44,368 bases of DNA from Ligilactobacillus sp. WC1T17 (GCA_900110005.1 FOCC01000014.1:1-44368), one strand, 5' to 3'; counted from the stretch's first letter, positions 1-8,176 are shown. Notes: generated by a model not told the origin, from the letters alone. Numbers and translations: made by a program.

Positions 1-270
1 CCAGACCACGTACACATGTTAATTTCTTTTAAGCCTAAACACGCTCCATCTAATATTGTTAAAAATCTTAAAGGAGCGTCAGCTAGAATATGGTTTAAAC
101 AATATCCTGAAACTAAAAAATTATTGTGGGGTGGACATTTGTGGTCGCCTAGTTATTATATGGGGACTTTAGGTGATATGAGTAAAGAAGTTGTAGAAAA
201 ATATATTGAATCGCAGTATACAGAAGCTATGAGAAGGCAACTTAAAGGCTATTATGGTAAAAATAGATAA
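1..270 (+). CDS. tnpA: IS200/IS605 family Y1 transposase TnpA, 5' end cut off by the window
   Basis: The frame is open from base 1 and reads D-H-V-H-M-L-I-S-F before the first ATG at 16, so that ATG is internal. H-V-H is the HUH metal-binding motif of Y1 transposases. The family block W-G-G-H-L-W-S-P-S-Y-Y follows, then the helix V-E-K-Y-I-E carrying the catalytic tyrosine (codon 202-204). About 89 residues are visible; the family is usually near 150, so some 60 N-terminal residues lie outside. TnpA excises and inserts the element as single-stranded DNA by recognising subterminal hairpins. The visible part has no lesion, so the transposase could be functional. Confidence 0.9.
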   Translation, partial: PDHVHMLISFKPKHAPSNIVKNLKGASARIWFKQYPETKKLLWGGHLWSPSYYMGTLGDMSKEVVEKYIESQYTEAMRRQLKGYYGKNR

Positions 271-280
271 GACAGTTTGG

Positions 281-318
281 CGGGCTTGACCCCTGATTAA
301 AATCAGAGGTCAAGCCCG
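281..318. repeat. Long inverted repeat between tnpA and the tnpB remnant
   Basis: Two 18-nt arms (281-298 and 301-318) pair with one mismatch around a 2-nt centre, and TTTT follows. It could be the subterminal hairpin recognised by TnpA at the right end of an IS200-like element, a rho-independent terminator for tnpA, or both. IS200-family elements are known to carry such structures. Confidence 0.75.
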
Positions 319-330
319 TTTTATAATCAA

Positions 331-969
331 CTGCCTGAGACTCATCAATCAGTTGGTCTGGACATGGGCCTCGCTGATCTGGCAATTAGTTCTGACAGTG
401 TCAAGTACGGTGCTTTTAATGCAGAATGGTTGGAAAAACAAGCCATTCAATGGCAACGCAAATATGCCAGACGCCGCTACCTTGCTCAATGCCAGGTGTG
501 GAAGTGGAATCATAATCGCTCTGACCATCTGGAAGAGCTTGATGATTATTCCAATTGGCAGCGTGCAAGAGTCAATAAAGCTCGCTGTCAGCAAAGGATT
601 GCCAATAAACGCAGAGATTACCTTCATAAGCTGACAACTGACTTAGTCAGGAACTATGACGTGATTGTAATTGAAGATTTGAGAATCAAGAATCTGCAGA
701 AAAATCACCACATAGCCAAGTCAATTGCCAATGCCAGCTGGTACCAATTCCGCACAATGTTGGAATACAAGTGTGTTTGGTACGGTAAACAATTAGTTGT
801 AGTGAAGCCTGACTACACCAGTCAAATCTGTTCGAACTGTGGCTTTAACAGTGGAAGAAAACCGCTGGAAGTCCGCGAATGGACATGCCCAAAGTGTGGC
901 ATTCACCACGATCGAGATGTTAATGCGGCAGTTAACATCCTGCACAAAGGTTTAAAAGCTATTGGTTAG
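331..969 (+). pseudogene. tnpB: TnpB RNA-guided nuclease remnant, N-terminal half missing
   Basis: The frame is open from 301 to the stop at 967-969. From about 331 it matches the C-terminal half of TnpB. RuvC-I is [10 protein letters not shown] with the catalytic Asp at 361-363. RuvC-II is V-I-V-I-E-D with Glu at 673-675. A zinc finger C-S-N-C-G...C-P-K-C-G follows, then RuvC-III D-R-D-V-N-A-A. The three catalytic acids and the zinc cysteines are intact. The first roughly 170 residues, which bind the guide RNA and target DNA (wedge and REC parts), are absent, and no start codon with a ribosome site precedes the frame. It should not act alone as a guided nuclease. Confidence 0.88.
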
Positions 970-1088
970 GGACTGACCTTGGTAAAAGAGCGGAGTTCTG
1001 TAAGTTAGGTAGCTGGAATACCAGTGCAACATCCTGAATACTACTTCGTGTTCCCAGAAGCTCGATCATTTATGTCCGAGTAGTTCAC
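970..1088 (+). ncRNA. Probable omegaRNA scaffold and right end of the IS605-type element
   Basis: Directly after tnpB lies a non-coding stretch that ends in an imperfect hairpin (1061-1080, arms C-T-C-G/C-G-A-G with an internal mismatch) and then TAGTTCAC. In IS200/IS605 elements the tnpB 3' end and right end form the omegaRNA, and the guide is the flanking DNA past the element. The exact boundary near 1088 is inferred from where the interrupted hydrolase frame loses sense. If transcribed, the guide would match the hydrolase remnant next door. Confidence 0.55.
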
Positions 1089-1497
1089 TAAATAACCCGG
1101 CTCCTTAAAATTAGGACCTAAATACCATTTTTTCATGCCCAGCGTCTCGCCGGCAATCGTTTGGTAGCTGGCATAATCATAGCTGGGACAATTCACCAAC
1201 ACCCCTGAAAGTTTCAGCGGACCGTAAAAAAGCCCTAAATCAGCCTGATTCATCGCTTCAGCCGCATACAAAGCTAAATGTCCCCCTGCACTGTCGCCTG
1301 ATAAAAATATTTTGCTTCACATTTTGAGGCGCATGATACATATCAAAAACCTGCTGCTTATCTTGACCATACTTCACATTTAACAGCGGCTGATAAAGTT
1401 CTTTTGGTTCAGCCTGTTTTAATTTAAGCCTATTTTTAGGTTTTGACAGCGCAAAAAACAATTTAAGCATGGGAACTGTTAACGTTAATTCCATCAT
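1089..1497 (-). pseudogene. alpha/beta hydrolase (esterase/lipase family) pseudogene
   Basis: The N-terminal piece starts at 1497 (M-M-E-L-T-L-T-V-P) and leads to V-F-D-M-Y-H-A-P. The expected next block with the oxyanion motif HGGG is missing, and the sequence jumps to Q-N-V-K-Q-N-I-F just before the nucleophile elbow. There the frame shifts by one base in the A/T runs near 1310; the neighbouring frame reads L-S-G-D-S-A-G-G-H-L-A-L-Y. The C-terminus, with the usual catalytic Asp and His, is cut off by the insertion element near 1088. Three separate lesions make this non-functional. The stop of the following MFS-side gene is only about 10 bases away, so it was probably the last gene of an operon with the efflux gene upstream. 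Confidence 0.85.
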
Positions 1498-1506
1498 TTC
1501 ACCTTC

Positions 1507-2697
1507 TTAATTAAGAACTGAGCGTAATTTGAAAAAGCGCAGGGCATTGACTACCATAACAAGACTGCAAAAAATAAAAATTCCGCGGTAATCAAAGAAG
1601 CCGGCAATTAAAGTTCCGCAAACCGGGCCCATTAAGGCTCCAATTGATTGGAAACTTTGATTATAAGCAAAGACAATACTGGTATTTTCCTTGGACGAAT
1701 GCTTGGTTAAAAGCGTTTGGACCTCCGGCAATAAGGCCGCATTGGAAATTCCCGTCAAAAAGCGCATAATCCCAAGCTGCACGACATTTTGCGCCAAAGC
1801 CGTCAGTAAAAAGACCGCGATGGCAAATAAAAAACCGAATAACAACACTTTTTGCGTGCCGATTTTGTCACCTAATCGTCCAAAAAGTGGTGCCACTACG
1901 ACCGTTGAAAACCCCGGCATCGCAGCGATAATCCCAGCAATAAAGGTCACCGATCCATGCCCGCCTAAAAGTTCTTTGACATACAAACTCAAAATCGGAT
2001 TGATGGCCATATTTACTGAATTAACCAGTAAGGTGGTCACAATTAAAAAGAAAATAACTTGATTAGCAGCAACTTCTTTAAATGTAAGTGATTTTCCCCT
2101 TTTTTGCGGATTGCTATAAGCACTTTTATCTTCTTTGACAAAAATTAAGGTAAAGCAAAAGACTAAAAATAAAATAATCCCGGTAATGTGAAAAGTCAGC
2201 CGGTAAGAGAAGACGGAGGCCAAGGTTCCACCCAAAAATGGTCCCAGCAAATTTCCCGCTGTAATCCCCGTCACCAAAATACTTAAAGCTTGGCCTGATT
2301 TAGCTTTGGGTGTTTGGGCAGCAATAAGCGCATTCGAGTTAGAAACATACCCGCCAAAAGCTCCTTGCAAAGCTCTCAATAAAGCCAGTTCCCAGACATT
2401 TTGCACAAATCCCATCAAAAAAAAGACCGTTGCCATCCCAAAAGAAGCTCTTAAAAGCATCAACCTGCGGCCTTTTTTATCAGCCAGCTTGCCCCATAAA
2501 GGTGACACAATCGCCATCGTCAAAAAACTGAGCGCATAAACCAGCCCACTATAAAAATTTAATTCCTGTTTGTTGTAATTACCCAATTCATTGATGTATA
2601 ACGATAAAAACGGCATAACCTCACTTAAAGCCATTCCAACCATAAATACGCCAAACCATAAAACCGCTAAATTTCGTTGCCAAAGTTCCTTTTGCAC
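1507..2697 (-). CDS. MFS multidrug efflux transporter, DHA1 type
   Basis: This 396-residue membrane protein has about 12 hydrophobic segments and no signal peptide, typical of DHA1 drug:proton antiporters such as PmrA/NorA relatives. Motif A, G-K-L-A-D-K-K-G-R-R, is at residues 69-78 between TM2 and TM3, and a second copy G-R-L-G-D-K-I-G-T-Q lies in the C-terminal half, as expected from the internal duplication. Glycine/proline-rich L-L-G-P-F-L-G-G matches motif C in TM5, a mark of exporters. The start is GTG at 2697, preceded by AGGAAGGA at good distance. It runs toward the broken hydrolase, with which it may have formed an operon. The substrate cannot be told from sequence. Confidence 0.85.
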   Translation of the reverse strand: MQKELWQRNLAVLWFGVFMVGMALSEVMPFLSLYINELGNYNKQELNFYSGLVYALSFLTMAIVSPLWGKLADKKGRRLMLLRASFGMATVFFLMGFVQNVWELALLRALQGAFGGYVSNSNALIAAQTPKAKSGQALSILVTGITAGNLLGPFLGGTLASVFSYRLTFHITGIILFLVFCFTLIFVKEDKSAYSNPQKRGKSLTFKEVAANQVIFFLIVTTLLVNSVNMAINPILSLYVKELLGGHGSVTFIAGIIAAMPGFSTVVVAPLFGRLGDKIGTQKVLLFGFLFAIAVFLLTALAQNVVQLGIMRFLTGISNAALLPEVQTLLTKHSSKENTSIVFAYNQSFQSIGALMGPVCGTLIAGFFDYRGIFIFCSLVMVVNALRFFKLRSVLN

Positions 2698-2762
2698 AAT
2701 ATCCTTCCTCTCTATCCTCTAAAAACAATTATAGCACTAATCGTCCATTCAGCTTATTGCTA

Positions 2763-2800
2763 AAAAACACCGCAATCCACGTCTAATTTGCGGTGTTTTA
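2763..2800. terminator. Hairpin with A/T flanks upstream of the MFS gene
   Basis: Arms AAAACACCGCAA / TTGCGGTGTTTT (about 2764-2775 and 2788-2799) enclose 12 nt and have A- and T-runs outside, so the structure could terminate in either direction. No plus-strand gene ends here; it may insulate the MFS gene from transcription coming from the exporter operon on the same strand. Confidence 0.65.
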
Positions 2801-2890
2801 AAATGATAATGGTATCTTAAAGCAGCTAGAATAATTAATGATTATGCCACACAATTATTACAAAAAGCCCTAAAAAATGCTGTTAAATTA

Positions 2891-2919
2891 ATGACAAATA
2901 AATTTTAAAATAGTATAAT
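2891..2919 (+). promoter_or_regulatory. Sigma-A promoter of the ComX-like gene
   Basis: ATGACA (2891-2896) and TATAAT (2914-2919) are 17 bases apart, nearly ideal. Transcription should start near 2926, placing the palindromes described next at the start site and in the 5' leader. Confidence 0.75.
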
Positions 2920-2926
2920 ATGGCTG

Positions 2927-2972
2927 TTTGGAAAACGTTTTCTAAAAGGGGAGAGATATTTTCCAAAATATC
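2927..2972 (+). promoter_or_regulatory. Two palindromic operator candidates in the leader of the sigma gene
   Basis: The first is TTTGGAAAACGTTTTCTAAA (2927-2946), a 20-bp palindrome with one mismatched pair, sitting on the expected transcription start. Its core resembles a CcpA cre site but differs at both ends. The second is GATATTTTCCAAAATATC (2955-2972), with perfect 8-bp arms and a 2-bp centre, too tight for an RNA hairpin and so more likely a protein-binding site. Both lie before the ribosome site AAGGAG (2984-2989). Confidence 0.55.
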
Positions 2973-2997
2973 AACTATTTTATAAGGAGTTGTGTTT

Positions 2998-3574
2998 ATG
3001 ATAAACGGGGATACCGAAAAATTAATCACACTGTTTCAACAAACCAAAAACACTGATTATTTATTGAATATCTACAATAAATATCTGCCGATGATTAATC
3101 ACATTTCAAATTTATTTCATTTTTCTGATTTGGATAAGGATGATGTTTGTCAAGAAGCTTTAATTGTTTGCTACCACACTGCTTCAACTTATAATTCTAA
3201 AGCTGTCAAAGTTACCTATGGTGCCTATTTCAAGGCCAGCCTTTTCAATAAATTTCGCACGCTTAAACGTAAAGAACAGACTGCTAAACGGATGGCCTAT
3301 AAAATGTCGGTTCCGCTAGATACTTGCCAGCAAAATTATCTCATTTCTGAGCAAACCACCCAAATTATCCAGCAAAGTATGCTTTTGGAACAAATTGCCC
3401 ATAAATTACCCAGGCATGCTGACACCAACTGAATATAATATTTTTACGGCCTGGTTAGCTCATAGTGATATTAACCTAATTGCATCCAATTTTAATATCC
3501 CTCGGTCTAAAGTTTATAATACTTTGGCACGTTGCAAGAAAAAAATGCTTTTACTGTTGCATAACAAAGAATAA
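2998..3574 (+). pseudogene. ComX/SigX-like alternative sigma factor, split by a +1 frameshift
   Basis: The first frame gives a sigma-70-like N-terminal part with region 2 around D-L-D-K-D-D-V-C-Q-E-A-L, then stops at 3430-3432. The second frame continues without a gap from L-T-P-T-E-Y-N-I-F to N-I-P-R-S-K-V-Y-N-T-L-A-R, a region 4 helix-turn-helix, and stops at 3572-3574. Joined, they give about 190 residues, the usual size for competence sigma factors of lactobacilli. The junction lies near 3407-3420. ATG 2998 is preferred over GTG 2992 because AAGGAG (2984-2989) is then 8 bases away rather than 2. In frame 0 the codons just before the junction are CCC AGG, a shift-prone pair, so programmed frameshifting cannot be excluded, but decay or a sequencing error is simpler. 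Confidence 0.8.
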
Positions 3575-3591
3575 AACTTTATAGCTAAATA

Positions 3592-3628
3592 AAAAAGGCA
3601 GATAAATTGCACATTTATCTGCCTTTTT
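3592..3628. terminator. Bidirectional terminator between the sigma gene and the ABC operon
   Basis: Perfect 16-bp arms (3592-3607 and 3613-3628) with A-run and T-run flanks around a 5-nt loop lie between convergent genes. It should stop transcription from both sides. Confidence 0.9.
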
Positions 3629-3631
3629 CTT

Positions 3632-5539
3632 TTATTCCAGTTCAAAAGCACCGGTGTAAAGCTGGTAGTAGGTACCCTTTTGGGCGATTAGTTCAGCGTG
3701 CATACCTCTTTCGATAATGCGTCCATGGTCAAGCACCATAATCGCATCCGAATTACGGACGGTTGATAGGCGGTGCGCAATCACAAAAACAGTCCGCCCT
3801 TTCATCAAATTATCCATCCCCGCCTGCACCAAAGCTTCGGTACGGGTGTCGATGGAAGATGTTGCTTCATCCATAATCATCACCGGCGGGTCAGCGACAG
3901 CGGCTCTGGCAATTGACAATAGCTGCCGTTGTCCTTGCGAAAGTTCAGCCCCGTTACCTGAAAGCAGGGTTTGGTAGCCTTCCGGCAAGCGCTGGATAAA
4001 ATCATCCGCATTGGCCAATTTGGCCGCAGCGATACATTCTTCATCCGTGGCATCCAACCGGCCATAGCGGATATTGTCCATTACTGTTCCTGTAAATAAA
4101 TTGACTTCTTGTAAGACAATCCCTAAAGAACGCCGTAAATCAGGCTTTTTAATTTTATTGATGTTAATACCATCATATCGGATTTTACCATCTGGAATAT
4201 CATAAAAACGGTTAATCAGGTTGGTAATCGTTGTCTTGCCGGCACCAGTAGCACCCACAAAGGCAATTTTTTGCCCTGGTTTGGCAAAAAGGCTGACGTT
4301 GTGCAAAACTGTCTTATTAGGATCATAGCCAAAAGTTACATCATCCATCACCACTTCACCTGCCAAAGGCACATAGGTCACGGTGCCATCTTGGTGGGGA
4401 TGCTTCCAAGCCCAAAGATCCGTTTTTTCGCTCGTTTCAATAATTTTCCCCTGATCATCATATTTGGCATTGACCAGTTCCACATAACCATCATCGCTTT
4501 CAGGTTCTTGATCCATCAAGTCAAAGACCCGGCTAGCACCGGCTAAACCTAAGGTAATCAAGGAAACCTGCATGGAAGCTTGCCCGATTTGCTGCGACAT
4601 ATTCCGCGCCATGGCTAAAAAGGACACGATAACCCCAATGGTAATGGGGCTAATCCCTTGCAAAGAAATATTAGTCGCCTTCATCGCAATGAGGATTCCG
4701 CCAAAAACGGCTAAGATAATATACATAATATTACCAATATTGCCTAAAATCGGCATCAACATAAAACCAGTGCTATTGGCTTTATCACTGGCCGCAAATA
4801 ATTCTTCATTATAGGCTTTAAAATCAGTAATCGCTGCTGTTTCATGGTTGAAGACTTTAACCACCTTTTGACCAGCCATCATTTCCTGCACAAAACCTTC
4901 TTCTTTGGCTAAAGCTTTTTGCTGAGCGACCATGCTCCTAGCTGAAGTACCGCCAAAAATCTTGGTGACCCGCGTCATGATCAGCATAAAAGCAAAAACC
5001 ATTAAAGTCATCCACACTGAAAACCGCAGCATGGAAATGGTCAAGGCAATCATCGTCAAAATGGTTTGCACCAGGGTTGGCAAAGACTGGCCGATTAACT
5101 GGCGAATCGCATCGGTATCATTCGTATAAGTAGACATGATGTCCCCGGCCGCATTCCGATCAAAATACCGAATCGGCAATGTTTCCATGCGGCTGAACAT
5201 ATCATCACGCATATATTTTAACGTTCCTTGGGTAATAACCGCCATCAGCTGCGTATAGATGGCTGAACAAGCCACCGCTGCCACATAAAAGGCAATCATC
5301 GTCAAAATAATCGAAATTAATTTTCCATAAACACTGGCTAAGCCGTGGGCAAGTCCCGGCGTAATAGCTTGGTCGACTAACTGCTGCAAAAATACCGTGG
5401 CAATAACCCCGCCAATCGCAGCTACAATAATACAGAGGCCGACAACCAAAAGCTGCAGCTTGTAATGGCTGAAAATATATTGCAACAGCCTAGTAAAAGT
5501 CCCCGGTGTAATTTGATTTTTCGGTTTATTTTCTGTCAT
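3632..5539 (-). CDS. Heterodimeric ABC exporter subunit, LmrD/BmrD-like
   Basis: This protein of about 635 residues has an N-terminal six-helix exporter domain (to about residue 340) and a C-terminal ATPase. Walker A G-A-T-G-A-G-K-T-T is at 430-438. The signature is L-S-Q-G-Q (534-538), a degenerate form of LSGGQ. Walker B ends with D558-E559, so the catalytic Glu is present, and the switch His is H590. About 50 extra residues (350-395) between the domains are usual for the LmrD/BmrD side. It pairs with the gene just upstream. ATG 5539 is chosen because AAGGAGG lies 7 bases before it; the GTG two codons' width earlier is too close. It ends 4 bases before the terminator. Likely role: drug or lipid-like substrate export. 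Confidence 0.88.
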   Translation of the reverse strand: MTENKPKNQITPGTFTRLLQYIFSHYKLQLLVVGLCIIVAAIGGVIATVFLQQLVDQAITPGLAHGLASVYGKLISIILTMIAFYVAAVACSAIYTQLMAVITQGTLKYMRDDMFSRMETLPIRYFDRNAAGDIMSTYTNDTDAIRQLIGQSLPTLVQTILTMIALTISMLRFSVWMTLMVFAFMLIMTRVTKIFGGTSARSMVAQQKALAKEEGFVQEMMAGQKVVKVFNHETAAITDFKAYNEELFAASDKANSTGFMLMPILGNIGNIMYIILAVFGGILIAMKATNISLQGISPITIGVIVSFLAMARNMSQQIGQASMQVSLITLGLAGASRVFDLMDQEPESDDGYVELVNAKYDDQGKIIETSEKTDLWAWKHPHQDGTVTYVPLAGEVVMDDVTFGYDPNKTVLHNVSLFAKPGQKIAFVGATGAGKTTITNLINRFYDIPDGKIRYDGININKIKKPDLRRSLGIVLQEVNLFTGTVMDNIRYGRLDATDEECIAAAKLANADDFIQRLPEGYQTLLSGNGAELSQGQRQLLSIARAAVADPPVMIMDEATSSIDTRTEALVQAGMDNLMKGRTVFVIAHRLSTVRNSDAIMVLDHGRIIERGMHAELIAQKGTYYQLYTGAFELE

Positions 5540-5541
5540 CA

Positions 5542-7287
5542 CTAGGCCTCCTTTTGTTGCATATTTTGCGTTTGTGAATCATAAACTTCCCGGTAAATGC
5601 CGTTAAGTGCCAAGAGCTCTTCACTGGTCCCTTGTTCAACAATCCGGCCGCCATCCATCACGAGAATTTGATCAGCATCTTCCACGGATGACACCCTTTG
5701 CGCAATAATAATCTTGGTTGTATCCGGAATCTCTTCTTGAAAGGCTTTTCTAATCAAAGCATCCGTCTTGGTATCCACGGCTGAAGTCGAATCATCCAAG
5801 ATTAAAATTTTCGGCTTTTTCAGCAAAGCTCTGGCAATACATAAACGCTGTTTTTGCCCGCCTGAAACGTTCGTCCCGCCTTGGGAAATCATCGTTTCAT
5901 ATTTATCAGGAAATGCTTGGACAAATTCATCAGCCTGCGCTAACTTTGCAGCATGCAAGATTTCTTCATCGGAAGCATTAGGATTGCCCCAACGTAAATT
6001 TTCACTGATGGTTCCTCTAAATAAGACATTTTTTTGCAAAACCATCGCTACCTGATCTCGCAAAGGTTCAAGGTCATAGTCTTTGACATTGACACCGCCT
6101 ACCTTTAATTCACCTTCTGTGACATCATACAAACGCGAAATAAGCTGAACCAGCGTGGTTTTAGATGAACCTGTCCCGCCAATAATGCCAATCGTTGCTC
6201 CTGATGGAATATGCAAATCAATATCAACTAACGCTTCTTTTTTGCTATGCGGCGAATATTTAAAGGATACATGATTAAAATCGATGCTGCCGTCTTTGAC
6301 TTCCTTGACCCCATTGGCTGGTGACGTAATCGTCGGTTCATATGTCAAAACCTCCGTAATACGTTCAGCTGATTCTTCTGAAATCCAGCATAAAGTAAAG
6401 ACCATCGATAATATCATTACCGCAGCTAAAATTTGGACCCCATAGTTAATTAAAGAAGACAAAGCCCCTGTTGTTAAAGAGGTCGCATGCGTAGTGATAA
6501 TGAGGCGGGCTCCAAAGTAACTGATTAACGTAATCGAAGCAAAAATGCAGGTCATCATCACCGGTGAGTTCCATGCTAAGATTTTTTCAGCATGGGTAAA
6601 ATCCTGCCGCACTGTTTCGGTTTCTTGATAAAATTTCTTTTTTTCGTAATCTTCACGAACAAAAGACTTAACCACCCGCATACCGCGAATATTTTCTTCG
6701 ACACCATCATTCATAGCATCATATTTGCGGAAAATTCTTACAAAAATCGGGTGCACTTTAAAGGCAATCCCAAAAATAACAATCGCTAAAATGGGAAGCA
6801 TCGCCAAAAAAATCAGCGCCATTTTCCAGTTGATCGTCAGCGCCATAATAACGGAAAAAATAATCATCAAAGGGGCTCTAAAAGCCGCTCTAATCAGCAT
6901 GGAATAGGCATTTTGCACGTTAGTAACATCAGTTGTCATCCGCGTCACCAACGAAGCCGCTGAAAAATAATCAATATCAGGAAAAGAAAAATGCTGTACC
7001 CGTTCAAAAATGTCTTGACGTAAATTCTTAGCCAAGCCGCAAGAGCCTTTGGACGCTTGGCGAGCAGCCCCGGCTCCAAAAAGTAATGAAAAAATAGCTA
7101 AAATGAACAAAATAAAGCCGTAATACATAATAGGTCCCAAGTCCCCGCCCATATGGTCAATTAATTTGGCCATCAAAAGCGGAATTAAAACTTCCATGAT
7201 AACTTCGCCAGATACCATGATGGGAGCCAAAATTGATGCTTTTTTGTATTCGCGAATGCTGCGCGCCAATGTTTTAACAATATTCAA
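5542..7287 (-). CDS. Heterodimeric ABC exporter subunit, LmrC/BmrC-like
   Basis: This 581-residue half transporter has six TM helices (residues 18-310) and an ATPase domain. Walker A is G-G-T-G-S-S-K-T-T (370-378). The signature V-S-G-G-Q (474-478) is near consensus. Walker B ends in D498-D499, lacking the catalytic Glu, and Q530 replaces the switch His. Together with the partner's LSQGQ this gives one degenerate and one active ATP site, the rule in LmrCD, BmrCD and TM287/288. The start is TTG at 7287 with AGGAGG 7 bases upstream. The stop lies right at the partner's ribosome site, so the two are translated as one unit. Confidence 0.88.
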   Translation of the reverse strand: MNIVKTLARSIREYKKASILAPIMVSGEVIMEVLIPLLMAKLIDHMGGDLGPIMYYGFILFILAIFSLLFGAGAARQASKGSCGLAKNLRQDIFERVQHFSFPDIDYFSAASLVTRMTTDVTNVQNAYSMLIRAAFRAPLMIIFSVIMALTINWKMALIFLAMLPILAIVIFGIAFKVHPIFVRIFRKYDAMNDGVEENIRGMRVVKSFVREDYEKKKFYQETETVRQDFTHAEKILAWNSPVMMTCIFASITLISYFGARLIITTHATSLTTGALSSLINYGVQILAAVMILSMVFTLCWISEESAERITEVLTYEPTITSPANGVKEVKDGSIDFNHVSFKYSPHSKKEALVDIDLHIPSGATIGIIGGTGSSKTTLVQLISRLYDVTEGELKVGGVNVKDYDLEPLRDQVAMVLQKNVLFRGTISENLRWGNPNASDEEILHAAKLAQADEFVQAFPDKYETMISQGGTNVSGGQKQRLCIARALLKKPKILILDDSTSAVDTKTDALIRKAFQEEIPDTTKIIIAQRVSSVEDADQILVMDGGRIVEQGTSEELLALNGIYREVYDSQTQNMQQKEA

Positions 7288-7353
7288 AATTCTGCCTCCT
7301 CTATTATGTGGTGCTGCCTAAATAATTTTTACCATTAAGACAGTATATCAAGT

Positions 7354-7382
7354 ATTATAATCCTTATCTTAATTGTTAGCAA
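7354..7382 (-). promoter_or_regulatory. Promoter of the ABC exporter operon
   Basis: On the minus strand TTGCTA (7377-7382) and TATAAT (7354-7359) are separated by 17 bases. The leader to the TTG start is about 60 nt. I saw no clear operator in it. Confidence 0.65.
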
Positions 7383-7470
7383 TCAAACAAAATATAAAAA
7401 AACTATTTTTGACTGACCTAACTAAAAAGGCAGCTTAAAAGTTAAAATTTAAATGGTGTTTAATGATTTT

Positions 7471-7984
7471 TTATATTAAAGCAATCCCTGTCAGTTCTTT
7501 AAGTTTAGCTAAAAAAGCGTCTTGAAGCTTAATCTCATAGGTTTGCCGATTATAGGGAGCTTTTTTTGGTGGTAATAATAATTGCCGCTGCCTATTTTGT
7601 TTTTAGCCGCTGTGGCTAAAAAGACATGGGTCATGTAGCCTGCTTCCAGGATGTCAGGGGCATCTTGGCCTCCCATTTTCGTTGGTACCCAGCCTGGATC
7701 TCAAGCATTCACGGCTAGTGTAGAAAACTTGCGTGCTAAAGCTTTGGTCAGCAATAAAAGATATTTTTTGAAAGCCGCATCAGAGCAGCCTTGATCCAAC
7801 TGGGCTAAAGCAAGCCTGGCATTTTGATGCATACTAGACGACACATAAACTAAACGCTTGGGTTTATCCATTAAAGCCGTTAAAACATAGGGTGCTAATA
7901 CATTGACCTGCAGGATTCTTTGAGGATCTTTGTTATAGACACCAGCATTGTGAATCACAACATCAAAATCCTCTTTTGGATGGC
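7471..7984 (-). pseudogene. Short-chain dehydrogenase/reductase (SDR) pseudogene
   Basis: Read on the minus strand, P-K-E-D-F-D-V-V-I-H-N-A-G-V-Y carries the NAG motif of classical SDRs. V-N-V-L-A-P-Y-V-L and R-L-V-Y-V-S-S-S (catalytic Ser) follow. After L-A-V-N-A an in-frame TGA (7701-7703) interrupts what continues as D-P-G-W-V-P-T-K-M-G-G, where family members read PGWV.T.MGG. An A7 run near 7569 then shifts the frame; the C-terminal end Y-E-I-K-L-Q-D-A-F-L-A-K-L-K-E-L-T-G stops at 7471. The catalytic Y-x-x-x-K region is partly lost, and the N-terminal GxxxGxG half is missing. Dead gene. Confidence 0.85.
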
Positions 7985-8062
7985 TGTAGTTATGACAGTT
8001 TCTTTTGTTTGGTCAATTTTGGCCAACCTGCTGGTCAGGCTTATCAGGTAATTTCACATAGT

Positions 8063-8097
8063 AAAAAGGGTCAATCCACGACGGGTTGACCCTTTTT
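8063..8097. terminator. Rho-independent terminator hairpin
   Basis: AAAAAGGGTCAA (8063-8074) pairs with TTGACCCTTTTT (8086-8097) around an 11-nt loop. It is symmetrical and lies upstream of the SDR remnant; which gene it once served is unclear. Confidence 0.75.
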
Positions 8098-8176
8098 GCA
8101 TTTATGAAAAATTCAAAAGGAACTTTACTAACGGAATAAATTCTATCTTGCAATTATCTAAAACATAATTGGCTGA

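Larger units (their letters stand above)
1..330 (+). mobile_element. 3' part of an IS200-like (tnpA-only) element, probably nested inside a tnpB
   Basis: The segment holds the C-terminal part of tnpA, a long hairpin (281-318), a short T-rich stretch and then TCAA at 327-330. A hairpin followed closely by TCAA is the layout of the right end of IS608-like elements. The tnpB reading frame becomes recognisable directly after position 330. I infer that a tnpA-only element sits inside an older tnpB, whose 5' half should lie left of the window. The left end is not visible, so the element boundary is an inference. Confidence 0.5.

Noticed and set aside
281-318. CRISPR-like or riboswitch reading of the long hairpin
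   Set aside because: Only one copy, and its place after tnpA fits an IS end or terminator better.
349-627. Open frame on the strand opposite tnpB
   Set aside because: Shadow of tnpB; no ribosome site and no recognisable protein.
1691-2062. 123-codon plus-strand frame inside the MFS gene
   Set aside because: Antisense shadow; the MFS protein on the other strand has all family motifs.
7701-7703. TGA codons inside the SDR and bacteriocin frames could mean TGA is read as Trp or recoded
   Set aside because: Other genes end normally at TGA (for example the small-frame and GH2 stops), the SDR TGA is where a His- or Val-like residue is expected, not Trp, and both genes sit in decayed surroundings.
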